A DNA stretch of 64,000 bases from Jannaschia sp. S6380 (GCF_023015695.1 NZ_JALKAS010000001.1:496001-560000); one strand, 5' to 3'; counted from the stretch's first letter, positions 37,981 to 52,201 are shown. Program-made: numbers and translations. Notes: generated by a model from the letters alone, not told the origin.

Positions 37981-38259
37981 ATGTATCTTCGCAAGGGGCC
38001 CGGGCCCCGCATGGTCACCCTGCCGGACGGAACCCGCATGACCCGGGCCGATCTTCCGCCCATCGGCACCCGGCGCTGGGTCGCCCGCCGGAAGGAGGCG
38101 GTGGTGCGCGGCGTCCAGTCGGGCCTTTTGCCGCGCGAAGAGGCGATGGAACGTTACGACCTTTCCGACGAGGAGCTGGAAAGCTGGGAAAAGGCGGTTG
38201 ACGCGCATGGCCGGAATGGGCTCAAGACGACGCTCCTGCAACAGTACCGACAATCCTAG
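37981..38259 (+). CDS. sciP: SciP, CtrA inhibitory protein (DUF1153)
   Basis: In Caulobacter, SciP binds CtrA and blocks its activation of target promoters. This 92-residue protein has the DUF1153 core: VTLPDGTRMTRADLPP, the block IGTRRWVARRKEAVV, then a helix-turn-helix-like segment EEAMERYDLSDEELESWEKAV. The ATG at 37981 has AGGAGG (37970-37975) just upstream. It lies 93 bases upstream of ctrA in the same direction, a close pairing of regulator and target that supports the assignment. Whether it has the same inhibitory activity here is inferred from the family. Confidence 0.9.
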   Translation: MYLRKGPGPRMVTLPDGTRMTRADLPPIGTRRWVARRKEAVVRGVQSGLLPREEAMERYDLSDEELESWEKAVDAHGRNGLKTTLLQQYRQS

Positions 38260-38287
38260 CTTGTCCGACGGGCCGCTTCTCCTGATG

Positions 38288-38303
38288 GTAATAGTAAATT
38301 AAC
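38288..38303 (+). promoter_or_regulatory. CtrA-like site upstream of ctrA
   Basis: GTAA-TAGTAAA-TTAAC matches TTAA-N7-TTAAC with one mismatch (G for T). It lies 50 bases before the ctrA start and inside the sciP-ctrA gap, in the right place for autoregulation. Confidence 0.6.
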
Positions 38304-38352
38304 CATTTCGGGAAAGGGTGGGCGGTGTCCCGAAGATCTCGCGGAGAGAGAT

Positions 38353-43504
<5,152 letters not shown>

Positions 43505-43541
43505 GGTCAATCCCACCGTCGGGAAATTTTTGTTCGCTAAT

Positions 43542-43556
43542 GTTCTAACAAAGTTC
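43542..43556 (+). promoter_or_regulatory. LexA (SOS) box behind recG, in front of a small ORF
   Basis: GTTC-TAACAAA-GTTC is a perfect copy of the GTTC-N7-GTTC box, the same form as at lexA. A further GTTC half-site (43532-43535) lies 6 bases to its left. It is in an AT-rich island between the recG stop and a small ORF that starts 63 bases downstream. Confidence 0.82.
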
Positions 43557-43619
43557 TTTACTTTGCCGTTAAGAAATGAGAACAAAGTGACAACAAGAGC
43601 AGCAGCAGCAGGTGACATC

Positions 43620-43745
43620 ATGGCACGCAAGGTACTGAACGTTTTGACGCGGATCGAACGCGAACCGGTGACCGATGTCCTCGGGGGCATCTGGCTGGTA
43701 ACGCTGATGGTCAGCCTGCTGCATCTTCCGTCCATCCTGGCTTGA
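43620..43745 (+). CDS. Candidate SOS-induced small membrane protein
   Basis: The 41-codon frame begins MARKVLNVLTRIEREP and continues into one hydrophobic segment (residues 20-40, with GGIWLVTLMVSLLHL). It has a basic N-terminus and a single membrane helix, so a position in the inner membrane with the N-terminus inside is expected. A GTG at 43587 in frame would give 52 residues. Neither start has a strong ribosome site (AGGTGAC before the ATG). A perfect LexA box lies directly upstream and a strong terminator at 43897-43932 downstream, forming a complete small transcription unit. Single-helix peptides under LexA control inhibit division in Caulobacter (SidA). I see no sequence match I can name. 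Confidence 0.55.
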   Translation: MARKVLNVLTRIEREPVTDVLGGIWLVTLMVSLLHLPSILA

Positions 43746-43896
43746 CGCCGGGTATTCCGTTTCTGCCTGCATCCCGAACGCCCATACGCCCCATCCTTCG
43801 GTCTCCCCGTTTCCGATGATGGGTGGTCGCCGCCCCGCCGTCCCCGCGGGCGATGCGGCTCGGTCCTGCCAGAGCGTGCCCGGGATGCTACCTGAT

Positions 43897-43932
43897 CCGC
43901 CGCCTCCGCCCCACGGAGTGCGGCGGTTTTTT
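43897..43932 (+). terminator. Strong intrinsic terminator of the small SOS unit
   Basis: CCGCCGC-CTCCG pairs with CGGAG-(T)-GCGGCGG, twelve pairs with one bulged T and a 5-base loop, followed by TTTTTT. It ends rightward transcription from the LexA-box promoter and overlaps the stop of the minus-strand scaffold gene. Confidence 0.9.
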
Positions 43933-44387
43933 CATTGTGCTGACGACCGTTCGGCGCAGGCCTGCTCCATCGCCTCCACGGACGCATCCAGCGCGAGCAG
44001 GATCGAGGCGTGCCGGTTGCGGAAATCGCGGGCCGGCGTCAGAACTTCGAACCCGTCGAAGGGCGCCGCCGGAACCGGGCCGTTCTCCTTGAGCATCGCG
44101 CGCAATCCGTCGCGGACGGCCCGCACTTCCGCCAAGTCCCGGCCCAGGATCGCGCGTCCGCTGACCGAAGCCGATGCCTGGCCCAGCGCGCAGGCCTTCA
44201 CGTCCTGCGCATAGCGGCTGATCCGCCCGTCCTCCACGTCCAGCGAGATGGTGACCGTCGACCCGCAAAGCGGCGACCGCTTGCGCACCGTTACCTGCGG
44301 ATCATCCAGCGGCGTGGTGGCCGGCATGTCGGCGGCCAGTTCCAGGATCCGCCCGGAATACAGCTTCACGAGGTTGGCTTCGGACAT
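43932..44387 (-). CDS. IscU/NifU-N-like iron-sulfur scaffold protein lacking the third cysteine
   Basis: This 151-residue protein has the NifU-N/IscU fold. It keeps two cluster cysteines, Cys41 in RSPLCGS and Cys66 in VKACALGQAS, and an Asp before the latter. At the place of the third IscU cysteine (HCSIL in IscU) it reads HASIL, with Ala127. A Cys at 144 lies close to the C-terminus. It may therefore carry or bind a cluster differently, or act as a SUF-linked accessory. The start at 44387 follows AGGAAG. It is divergent from hisI (70 bases). No isc or suf gene is next to it. Confidence 0.85.
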   Translation of the reverse strand: MSEANLVKLYSGRILELAADMPATTPLDDPQVTVRKRSPLCGSTVTISLDVEDGRISRYAQDVKACALGQASASVSGRAILGRDLAEVRAVRDGLRAMLKENGPVPAAPFDGFEVLTPARDFRNRHASILLALDASVEAMEQACAERSSAQ

Positions 44388-44456
44388 CTGCGGCTTCCTA
44401 TCGACGCTCACGCGGATTACGTAGCGGCCCGAGCCCGCAATGCAAAGGTGCGCCGC

Positions 44457-44816
44457 ATGACCTTCGACCCCGCCAGCCTGCGCTACGATGCCGCCGGCCT
44501 GATCCCCGCCATCGCGCAGGACGACGCGACGGGCGAGGTCCTGATGATGGCCTGGATGAACGCCGACGCCGTCGCGCGGACGCTGGAGACGGGGCGCGTG
44601 ACCTACTGGTCCCGCTCCCGGCAGGCGTTCTGGGTCAAGGGCGAAACCTCGGGGCATGTGCAGCGGCTCGTCGACCTCCGCATCGACTGCGATCGCGACT
44701 GCCTTCTGCTGCGGGTCGACCAGACAGGCCCCGCCTGCCATACGAACCGCCGGAGCTGTTTCTACACGGCCGTGCGCGACGGGGACGAAGTCGAGCTGAT
44801 GGCTCCGGAGAATTGA
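44457..44816 (+). CDS. hisI: Phosphoribosyl-AMP cyclohydrolase HisI
   Basis: HisI opens the purine ring of phosphoribosyl-AMP in histidine synthesis. The 119-residue monofunctional enzyme shows LMMAWMNADAV, the block TYWSRSRQAFWVKGETSGH, DCDRDCLLLRV and the metal-site residues in GPACHTNRRSCFY. It is not fused to HisE. It stands alone, away from other his genes. Confidence 0.94.
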   Translation: MTFDPASLRYDAAGLIPAIAQDDATGEVLMMAWMNADAVARTLETGRVTYWSRSRQAFWVKGETSGHVQRLVDLRIDCDRDCLLLRVDQTGPACHTNRRSCFYTAVRDGDEVELMAPEN

Positions 44817-44896
44817 ACCCTCTGCCGACAGTTTCGGTGCGCGTCCGTCCAACCGCGCCAATCCTTCGGGGAAAACAGGTCGTCCGCCTCTTGAAC

Positions 44897-44910
44897 CGTT
44901 ACCGCTAACA
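44897..44910. promoter_or_regulatory. LacI/GntR-type operator upstream of edd
   Basis: CGTTACCGCTAACA is a near-palindrome (GTTA....TAAC) of the form bound by LacI-family gluconate repressors such as E. coli GntR (TGTTACCGGTAACA). It lies 28 bases before the edd start codon, in repressor position. Confidence 0.6.
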
Positions 44911-44938
44911 AGGCATTGGTCCCGGAAAGGAGATCGCC

Positions 44939-46744
44939 ATGCCGCTCGATGCCCGCCTGGATGAAATCACCGACCGGATCCGCGAACGCTCGCAGCCGAC
45001 CCGCGACGCCTACCTGACCCGCATGCACGCCCAGGCCCAGCAGGGGCCGCGTCGCGGGCATCTGGAATGCGGCAACCAGGCCCATGCCTATGCCGCAATG
45101 GGCGACATGAAGGATGATCTGGTGGCCGAACGGGTGCCGAATATCGGGATCGTCACGGCCTATAACGACATGCTGAGCGCGCATCAGCCGTTCAAGGACT
45201 ACCCCGACCGCATCAAGGCCGCCGCCCGCACGGTCGGCGCCACAGCGCAGGTCGCGGGCGGCGTGCCGGCGATGTGCGACGGCGTCACGCAGGGCCAGCA
45301 GGGGATGGAGCTGTCGCTCTTCTCGCGCGATGTGATCGCCTTGGCCACGGGGGTCGCCCTGTCGCATAACACGTTCGACAGCGCGCTCTATCTGGGTATC
45401 TGCGACAAGATCGTGCCGGGGCTGGTGATCGCGGCGGCGACCTTCGGCTACCTTCCCGGCATCTTTGTGCCCGCCGGTCCCATGACGACGGGCCTCGGCA
45501 ACGAGGAGAAGGCCCGCACACGCCGCGAGTTCGCCGAAGGCAAGATCGACCGCGCCGCCCTGATGGCGGCTGAGATGGCGTCCTATCACGGGCCGGGCAC
45601 CTGCACCTTCTATGGCACCGCCAACTCCAACCAGATGCTGATGGAGTTCATGGGCCTACACCTGCCGGGCGCCAGCTTCGTCAACCCCGGCACGCCGCTG
45701 CGTGATGCGCTGACCGACGCCGCCGCCCTTCGCGCGACCGAGATCACGGGGCTGGGCAACGATTTCACCCCGGTCTGCGACGTTCTGGACGAAAAAGCTT
45801 ACGTGAATGGCCTCGTGGGCCTCATGGCGACGGGCGGTTCGACCAATCTGGTGCTGCACCTGATCGCCATGGCCCGCGCCTCGGGCGTGGTGTTGACCTG
45901 CGCCGATTTCGATGCCGTCTCGGACATGACGCCGCTGATGGCGCGGGTCTATCCGAACGGTTTGGCCGACGTGAACCATTTCCACGCCGCGGGCGGTCTG
46001 CCCTATATGATCGGACGATTGCTCGATGCGGGCCTGCTGCACGAGGACGTCACCACCGTCGCCGGCAAGGGGCTGTCGGCCTATGCGTCGGAACCCAAGC
46101 TCGACGGCGGCCGCATCGCCTGGGCGCCTGGCCCGACCGAAAGCCAGAACGACAAGATCCTGAAGCCGCCGCACGACGCATTCGACCATCATGGCGGGCT
46201 GAAACAGGTGCGCGGCAATCTCGGCTTGGGCGTGATGAAGATCAGCGCCGTGAAGGAAGAGTTCCACGTGATCGAGGCGCCCGCCCGCGTCTTCCACACC
46301 CAGCAGGCCGTCAAGGACGCGTTCCAGGCGGGCGAATTGAACGGCGACCACGTCGTCGTCGTTCGCTACCAGGGGCCGAAGGCCAACGGCATGCCCGAAC
46401 TGCACGGCCTTACCCCCGTCCTGTCGATCCTGCTGCAAAAAGGCCACCGCGTGGCCCTCGTCACCGATGGCCGTATGTCGGGCGCCTCGGGCAAGGTGCC
46501 CGCGGCGATCCACGTCGCGCCCGAGGCGCTGGATGGCGGGCTGATTGCGCGGGTGCGCGACGGCGACTTGATCCGCGTCGATGCCGCCGCCGGCAAGCTG
46601 GAGGTGCTGACCGATGGCGTCGCCGACCGCCCCCTGGAACATCCCGACCTCGCATCCAACGAGACCGGGCTGGGCCGCGAGCTGTTCAAACTCTTCCGGG
46701 CCACGGCCGGTCCGTCCGACCAGGGCGCCGGCGTCGTCATCTGA
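44939..46744 (+). CDS. edd: Phosphogluconate dehydratase
   Basis: Edd turns 6-phosphogluconate into 2-keto-3-deoxy-6-phosphogluconate (KDPG), the first step special to the Entner-Doudoroff path. The 601-residue IlvD/Edd-family protein carries iron-sulfur cysteines in [13 protein letters not shown] and in [10 protein letters not shown], and the C-terminal [19 protein letters not shown] block. AAAGGAG lies 7 bases before the ATG. eda follows 30 bases downstream and shares the transcript. A LacI/GntR-type operator lies just upstream, so induction by a sugar acid is expected. Confidence 0.96.
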   Translation: MPLDARLDEITDRIRERSQPTRDAYLTRMHAQAQQGPRRGHLECGNQAHAYAAMGDMKDDLVAERVPNIGIVTAYNDMLSAHQPFKDYPDRIKAAARTVGATAQVAGGVPAMCDGVTQGQQGMELSLFSRDVIALATGVALSHNTFDSALYLGICDKIVPGLVIAAATFGYLPGIFVPAGPMTTGLGNEEKARTRREFAEGKIDRAALMAAEMASYHGPGTCTFYGTANSNQMLMEFMGLHLPGASFVNPGTPLRDALTDAAALRATEITGLGNDFTPVCDVLDEKAYVNGLVGLMATGGSTNLVLHLIAMARASGVVLTCADFDAVSDMTPLMARVYPNGLADVNHFHAAGGLPYMIGRLLDAGLLHEDVTTVAGKGLSAYASEPKLDGGRIAWAPGPTESQNDKILKPPHDAFDHHGGLKQVRGNLGLGVMKISAVKEEFHVIEAPARVFHTQQAVKDAFQAGELNGDHVVVVRYQGPKANGMPELHGLTPVLSILLQKGHRVALVTDGRMSGASGKVPAAIHVAPEALDGGLIARVRDGDLIRVDAAAGKLEVLTDGVADRPLEHPDLASNETGLGRELFKLFRATAGPSDQGAGVVI

Positions 46745-46774
46745 CGCGCCGATCCCGAGACCGCGAAAGGAACC

Positions 46775-47410
46775 ATGATGACCCCACAGGACCAGTCCCG
46801 CGCGGCCCGCGACATTGCCGGCCGAGCGCCGGTCATTCCCGTCCTCGTTCTCGACGATGCGGACCATGCCCGCCCGCTGGCCGAGGCCCTCGTCGCCGGT
46901 GGCCTGCCCGCGCTGGAGGTCACGCTGCGGACGCCCGCCGCGCTCGACTGCATCCGCGCCATGGCCGAGGTGGAGGGCGGCATCGTCGGTGCCGGCACGC
47001 TTCTGACGCCCGAGGACGTGCGCGCCGCCAAGGCTGCCGGCGCCCGCTTCGGCGTCTCGCCGGGCGCCACCGACCGCCTGATCCAGGCCTGCATCGACGA
47101 GGATTTGCCGCTCCTGCCCGGTGCGGCGACCGCGACCGAAGCCATGGCCCTGCTGGAGAAGGGCTTCGACATGCTGAAGTTCTTCCCCGCCGAGGCATCC
47201 GGCGGCGCGTCCGCACTCAAGGCCATCGGAGCGCCCATCCCGCAGATCGCCTTCTGCCCGACCGGCGGCGTCAGTCTTTCCAACAAGGCCGACTACCTTA
47301 GCCTGCCCAACGTCGTCTGTGTCGGCGGCAGCTGGGTCGCCCCAGGGGACAAGATGCGGGTTGGCGATTGGGACGCGATCGAACGCCTGGCCCGCGAGGC
47401 GCGGGCCTAG
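46775..47410 (+). CDS. eda: KDPG aldolase
   Basis: Eda splits KDPG into pyruvate and glyceraldehyde-3-phosphate. The 211-residue class I aldolase has the Schiff-base Lys in DMLKFFPAEASGG, the Glu in LEVTLRTPAAL and the phosphate-binding CPTGGVSLSN and VGGSWV blocks. It follows edd with a GAAAGGA site; a second ATG one codon on is equally possible. Its stop overlaps that of the convergent PEP-mutase-family gene in a shared CTAG. Confidence 0.95.
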   Translation: MMTPQDQSRAARDIAGRAPVIPVLVLDDADHARPLAEALVAGGLPALEVTLRTPAALDCIRAMAEVEGGIVGAGTLLTPEDVRAAKAAGARFGVSPGATDRLIQACIDEDLPLLPGAATATEAMALLEKGFDMLKFFPAEASGGASALKAIGAPIPQIAFCPTGGVSLSNKADYLSLPNVVCVGGSWVAPGDKMRVGDWDAIERLAREARA

Positions 47411-48210
47411 CGCGCACCGTCCTCCAGGTAGCCGTCGACCTCGCCCGATCCGATACCGCCGAGCTTGCTGTAGTCGCCGGCCAGGAACATCGGCTGCACG
47501 GCGTCGCGGATCACCTGATGCGTCGCCCGCGCCAGCGACGACCCCAGAGAAATGCGGGCCACGCCCGCCGCCGCGAATTCCGGCCCGGTGACTTGCGTCC
47601 AGGGCCCCGCGGCCAGTGCGTTGACCGGCAGGCCCACCGCCCCAACGATCCGTTCAAGATCGGCCATTTCCCCCGGCATCGGACAATAGAGGACATCGAC
47701 GCCTACGGCCTCGAACGCCTGCAACCGCCGGATCGCCTCATCCACATCGTAGGCGCGGTGCATCACCCCGTCGGCCCGCGCGCAGAAGACGAAATCGTGC
47801 GGCGCCCGTCGGGCCGCCTTGGCCGCCGCCTCCATTCGCGCGACCGACGCCTCGAACGCATAGGGTTCGCCCGCGCCGTCCACATCCTCGATGCAGCATC
47901 CCGCCAGCCCGGCCAGCGCGGCCATCTCCACCGTCGCGCCGCAATCCGCCGGATCGGGGCCATAGCCATCCTCCAGATCCGCCGAGACCGGGACCGCGAC
48001 GTGATCGGCCAGGTCCTTCGCATGCGCGATCGCTTCCTCGCGCCCCACGCGCCCGCCATCGGGCAGGCCGCGCGTGAACGCGTATCCGGCAGACGACGTC
48101 GCCACCGCCTTCGCACCCAGGGCCACCAGCATCCGGGCCGATCCGACATCCCAGGCATTCGCAAGGATGAACGGGTCGCCGGGGACGTGCATGTCGCGAA
48201 AGCGGGTCAT
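47407..48210 (-). CDS. Isocitrate lyase/PEP mutase family protein
   Basis: This 267-residue TIM-barrel protein belongs to the PEP mutase/isocitrate lyase superfamily. It shows FILANAWDVGSARMLVALG, the metal-site block VPVSADLEDGYGPDPADCG (Asp/Glu), CCIEDVDGAG, and FCARADGVMH. It lacks the KKCGH motif of isocitrate lyase and is closer to oxaloacetate-decarboxylase or methylisocitrate-lyase-like members. The exact reaction is not assigned. The start at 48210 follows CAGGAGAG. It is convergent with eda. Confidence 0.82.
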   Translation of the reverse strand: MTRFRDMHVPGDPFILANAWDVGSARMLVALGAKAVATSSAGYAFTRGLPDGGRVGREEAIAHAKDLADHVAVPVSADLEDGYGPDPADCGATVEMAALAGLAGCCIEDVDGAGEPYAFEASVARMEAAAKAARRAPHDFVFCARADGVMHRAYDVDEAIRRLQAFEAVGVDVLYCPMPGEMADLERIVGAVGLPVNALAAGPWTQVTGPEFAAAGVARISLGSSLARATHQVIRDAVQPMFLAGDYSKLGGIGSGEVDGYLEDGAR

Positions 48211-48426
48211 CGAAACTCTCCTGTTGGGGCCGGCATGACCGGACACCTTGCGGCCCCATCTGTCAAACGCTTGGCAGGCGGGGGCCGCCATGCTAGGCGC
48301 GGGTCTATGGGCACGCGCATCTGCATCACCTGCATTTCCACCGCCCGCTGAGATTTCGGCGGGCGCGAGGGTGCCCGCGACCGTTCTCCCGGCCATCCCC
48401 GACCCGCAAACACGAGGAGAGGTCCG

Positions 48427-49782
48427 ATGGATCGGCCCGAGATACGCCTGCGCAATTCGATGACCCGCCGGGTGGAGACGTTCGCCCCGATCGACCCGGC
48501 GAATGTGCGGCTCTACCTCTGCGGTCCGACGGTCTATGATCGCGCGCATCTGGGCAATGCCCGCAACGTGATCCTGTTCGACCTCCTGTTCCGCCTGCTG
48601 CGCCACGACTACGGCGCGGATCACGTGACCTACGTGCGCAACTTCACCGACGTGGACGACAAGATCATCGCCCGCGCCGACGAGACCGACCGCGACATCG
48701 CCGACATCACCGCCGAGACGACCGGCTGGTATCTGGACGACATGGCCGCGCTCGGCACGTTGGAGCCGACCCACATGCCGCGCGCCACCGACCATATCGG
48801 CGACATGGTCACGATGATCGAAGGGCTGATCGCATCCGACCATGCCTATGCCGCCGAAGGCCACGTGCTGTTTTCCGTCGCGTCCTATGAGGGCTACGGC
48901 GCGCTCTCGGGCCGGTCGGTCGACGACATGATCGCCGGCGCCCGGGTCGAGGTCGCGCCCTACAAGCGCGACGCGATGGACTTCGTTCTCTGGAAACCCT
49001 CGGGCGAGGGCGAGCCCGGCTGGGACAGCCCCTGGGGCCGCGGCCGCCCCGGCTGGCACATCGAATGCTCGGCCATGTCGAAAGCGATCCTGGGTCCGCA
49101 TTTCGACATCCATGGCGGCGGCAACGACCTGATGTTCCCGCATCACGAGAACGAGCGCGCGCAATCCTGCTGCGCCGATCCCGGCGCGGGCTTCGCAAAC
49201 ATCTGGCTGCACAACGAGATGCTGATGGTCGAGGGTCGGAAGATGTCCAAGTCGCTTGGCAACTTCTTCACCGTCCGCGATCTGCTGGACCGGGGCATCC
49301 CCGGCGAGGTGATCCGCTTCGTGTTCCTCTCGACGCACTACTCCAAGCCGATGGACTGGACGGAAGGAAAGGCGCGGGAGGCCGAAGCCACCTTACGCAA
49401 GTGGCGGGCGCTGGTGACCGATGGGGGTGTCATCGACGATGCGGTCCTCGCCGCCCTGCGCGACGACCTGAACGCCCCCGGCGCCATCGCCGAGTTGCAC
49501 CGTCTGGCCAAGGCCGGCGACGGCGCCGCGCTGAAGGCGTCTGCGGGGGTTCTCGGCCTGCTTGGCGAGGATATAGGCTCCTGGGCCGCCGAGGGCGATG
49601 CCCCCCTGGTCGAGGCAGTGCTGGCCGCCCGGCTCGAAGCGCGCGCGAACAAGGACTGGGCAAGGGCCGACCGGATTCGCGACGCGCTTCTCGCTGCGGG
49701 CGTGGTCGTGACCGATGGCAAGGGCCGGGGGTGGGACGCCGGTCCCGGCTTCGACCCCGCGAAACTGGAGGGGCTGGTGTGA
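48427..49782 (+). CDS. cysS: Cysteinyl-tRNA synthetase
   Basis: CysS charges tRNA-Cys. The 451-residue class I enzyme has the zinc/HIGH region [18 protein letters not shown], the zinc ligands in [11 protein letters not shown] and HHENERAQS, the KMSKS motif in [13 protein letters not shown] and a C-terminal helical domain. GAGGAGAG lies upstream of the ATG at 48427. cimA follows 67 bases downstream in the same direction. Confidence 0.96.
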   Translation: MDRPEIRLRNSMTRRVETFAPIDPANVRLYLCGPTVYDRAHLGNARNVILFDLLFRLLRHDYGADHVTYVRNFTDVDDKIIARADETDRDIADITAETTGWYLDDMAALGTLEPTHMPRATDHIGDMVTMIEGLIASDHAYAAEGHVLFSVASYEGYGALSGRSVDDMIAGARVEVAPYKRDAMDFVLWKPSGEGEPGWDSPWGRGRPGWHIECSAMSKAILGPHFDIHGGGNDLMFPHHENERAQSCCADPGAGFANIWLHNEMLMVEGRKMSKSLGNFFTVRDLLDRGIPGEVIRFVFLSTHYSKPMDWTEGKAREAEATLRKWRALVTDGGVIDDAVLAALRDDLNAPGAIAELHRLAKAGDGAALKASAGVLGLLGEDIGSWAAEGDAPLVEAVLAARLEARANKDWARADRIRDALLAAGVVVTDGKGRGWDAGPGFDPAKLEGLV

Positions 49783-49849
49783 TCCCGGACATGCCGGACG
49801 CGGATCGTCCGTCGGCCACGTGCCACGAATACCTCGATCGGAGGGTCCG

Positions 49850-51445
49850 ATGACCGACCGTCTCTACCTCTACGACACGACCCTCCGGGACGGGCAGCAG
49901 ACGCAGGGCGTCCAATTCTCGGCCGCCGAAAAACACGAGATCGCGGCCCTCCTCGACGCGCTCGGTCTCGATTACGTCGAAGGTGGCTGGCCCGGCGCCA
50001 ATCCCACCGACAGCGAGTTCTTCGACGACGCGCCCCGCCTGCGCGCCACGATGACCGCCTTCGGCATGACCAAGCGCGCGGGCCGGTCCGCCGCCAATGA
50101 CGACGTGCTGGCCGCCGTCCTAAACGCCCGCACGCCCGCCGTTTGCCTTGTCGGAAAAACGCATCCTTTTCACGTGGAAACCGCCCTCGGCGTCACATTG
50201 GAGGAGAACCTGGAGGCCATCCGCGACTCGGTCGCGCATCTCGTGGCCGAGGGGCGCGAGGCGCTGTTCGACGCGGAACATTTCTTCGACGGCTACGACA
50301 GCGACCCCGAATACGCGCTGGCCTGCGCGCGGACCGCGCTCGACGCCGGCGCCCGTTGGGTCGTGCTCTGCGACACGAACGGCGGCACCATGCCCGCCCG
50401 CATCGCCGAGACGGTGCGCGCCGTGATCGACGCCGGCATCCCCGGCGACCGCCTCGGCATCCATACCCATAACGATACCGAACAGGCCGTCGCCGGAACC
50501 CTCGCCGCCGTCGATGCCGGCGCCCGGCAAGTGCAGGGCACGCTGAACGGGCTGGGCGAACGCTGCGGCAACGCCAACCTGACCGCGCTGATCCCGACGC
50601 TGCTGCTCAAGGCACCCTATGCCGAGACCTACGAGACCGGTATCGATCGGGCCGACCTGCCGCAGCTGATGCAGGTCTCGCGGCGCCTCGACGACATTCT
50701 GAACCGCGTCCCCCGGCGTGAGGCGGCCTATGTCGGCGCCTCGGCCTTCGCGCACAAGGCGGGCCTGCATGCGAGCGCGATCCTGAAGGACCCCACGACC
50801 TACGAACACATCCCGCCCGAAGCGGTCGGCAACGCCCGGATCGTGCCGATGTCGAACCAGGCCGGCCTGTCGAACCTGCGCAAGCGTCTGGCCGATCTGG
50901 ACCTTTCGGGGGATGACGACCAGATGCGGCGTATTCTGACCCGCGTGAAGGATCGCGAGGATCGCGGCTATGCCTACGACATGGCGCCCGCGAGCTTCGA
51001 GCTGATCGCGCGGGAGGAACTGGGCCTGATGCCCGACCTGTTCGAGGTGAAACGCTATCGCGTCACCGTCGAGCGGCGGAAGAACAAGCGCGACCGGATG
51101 GTCACCCTGTCGGAGGCCGTGGTCGTGGTGAAGGTCGATGGCGAAAAGCGCCTGTCGGTCAGCGACAGCCTCGACGAGGCGGGCAGCGATCGCGGCCCGG
51201 TCAACGCGCTCTCGAAGGCGCTCGCCAAGGATCTGGGCCGGTATCAGGACGCCATCGCCGACATGCGCCTGAAGGATTTCCGCGTCCGCATCATGCAGGG
51301 CGGGACCGAGGCCGTCACCCGCGTCCTGATCGACCACGAGGACGATGCCGGCCGCCGCTGGTCCACCGTCGGGGTCAGCCCGAACATCGTTGATGCGAGT
51401 TTCGAGGCACTGCTGGACGCAGTGCGCTGGAAACTGGTGCAGTGA
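49850..51445 (+). CDS. cimA: (R)-citramalate synthase
   Basis: CimA condenses pyruvate with acetyl-CoA to citramalate, a threonine-independent entry to isoleucine synthesis. The 531-residue protein has the DRE-TIM motif YDTTLRDGQQTQGVQFS, the metal HTHNDTEQAV, NGLGERCGNANL and a C-terminal regulatory (LeuA dimer-like) domain. Length and the citramalate-type N-terminus separate it from 2-isopropylmalate synthase, although substrate choice is best tested directly. GGAGGG precedes the ATG at 49850. Its stop overlaps the next GTG by 4 bases. Confidence 0.9.
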   Translation: MTDRLYLYDTTLRDGQQTQGVQFSAAEKHEIAALLDALGLDYVEGGWPGANPTDSEFFDDAPRLRATMTAFGMTKRAGRSAANDDVLAAVLNARTPAVCLVGKTHPFHVETALGVTLEENLEAIRDSVAHLVAEGREALFDAEHFFDGYDSDPEYALACARTALDAGARWVVLCDTNGGTMPARIAETVRAVIDAGIPGDRLGIHTHNDTEQAVAGTLAAVDAGARQVQGTLNGLGERCGNANLTALIPTLLLKAPYAETYETGIDRADLPQLMQVSRRLDDILNRVPRREAAYVGASAFAHKAGLHASAILKDPTTYEHIPPEAVGNARIVPMSNQAGLSNLRKRLADLDLSGDDDQMRRILTRVKDREDRGYAYDMAPASFELIAREELGLMPDLFEVKRYRVTVERRKNKRDRMVTLSEAVVVVKVDGEKRLSVSDSLDEAGSDRGPVNALSKALAKDLGRYQDAIADMRLKDFRVRIMQGGTEAVTRVLIDHEDDAGRRWSTVGVSPNIVDASFEALLDAVRWKLVQ

Positions 51446-52197
51446 CCCCGGACGAAGGCATCGCCGCCTGCGCGGGGCTGGTGCAGCGCGGCGACCCAGG
51501 CCGCTTTCGCGCCGTGATGGCCGCGCCGGTCGACCTGCGCCGGATGCTGTTCCCCCTTTACGCCTTCAACCTCGAGGTGGCGCGCGCGCCGTGGCTGACG
51601 CAGGAGCCGATGATCGCCGAGATGCGCCTGCAATGGTGGCGCGACGCCCTGGCCGAGATTGCGGGTGGTGGGCCCGTCCGGCGGCACGAAGTCGTCACGC
51701 CGCTTGCCGCGACGCTCGACGCGCAGGGCACGCGCGATCTGGACGACCTTGTCGATGCCCGCCGTGCCGATATCGACGGCCCCCGGTTCGACACGCAGGC
51801 CGACCTGGTCCGCTACCTCGACCGCACCTCGGGCACGCTCCTCTGGACGGCTGCGCGACTGGCCGGGGCCGGGGACGAACCCGCCGCGCGCGATGCGGGC
51901 CTGGCCCAGGGGATTGCGAACTGGCTGGTCGCGGCGCGGGAGCTGACGGCCAAGGGGCGTCATCCCTTGCCGCCGGGCGACGCCGCGGCGCAGGTGCGCG
52001 AACTGGCGGAGACGGGCCTTTCGGCGCTCGGCCGGTTCAGGCAGGCGCGCATGCCAAGGGACGCGCGGCCGGTGCTTCTGGTCCTGTCGGATACGCGACC
52101 CTTGCTGGAGGCCTTCGCGCGACGCCCGGGCGAGGTGCCCCGGCTGAACCCGCTGCGAAGCTATCTCCGCCTCGCCTGGGCCGCGGCCCGGCGCTGA
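51442..52197 (+). CDS. NDUFAF6-like squalene/phytoene synthase family protein
   Basis: This 251-residue protein has the trans-isoprenyl synthase fold but no aspartate-rich motif: where active phytoene synthases read a DDxxD-type motif it reads PLYAFNLEVARAPW. The same block and MRLQWWRDALAEI resemble human NDUFAF6, a respiratory complex I assembly factor. It is therefore probably a non-catalytic assembly protein, not a carotenoid enzyme. The start is a GTG coupled to cimA by a GTGA overlap. A role in complex I assembly is inferred. Confidence 0.75.
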   Translation: MTPDEGIAACAGLVQRGDPGRFRAVMAAPVDLRRMLFPLYAFNLEVARAPWLTQEPMIAEMRLQWWRDALAEIAGGGPVRRHEVVTPLAATLDAQGTRDLDDLVDARRADIDGPRFDTQADLVRYLDRTSGTLLWTAARLAGAGDEPAARDAGLAQGIANWLVAARELTAKGRHPLPPGDAAAQVRELAETGLSALGRFRQARMPRDARPVLLVLSDTRPLLEAFARRPGEVPRLNPLRSYLRLAWAAARR

Positions 52198-52201
52198 CGG
52201 T

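Noticed and set aside
43532..43545. GTTC-N6-GTTC left of the SOS box at 43542.
   Set aside because: Spacing is six bases. It may help binding but is not counted as a separate box.
51442..52197. Phytoene or squalene synthase for carotenoid or hopanoid synthesis.
   Set aside because: The aspartate-rich catalytic motif is missing and no other crt or hpn gene is nearby.
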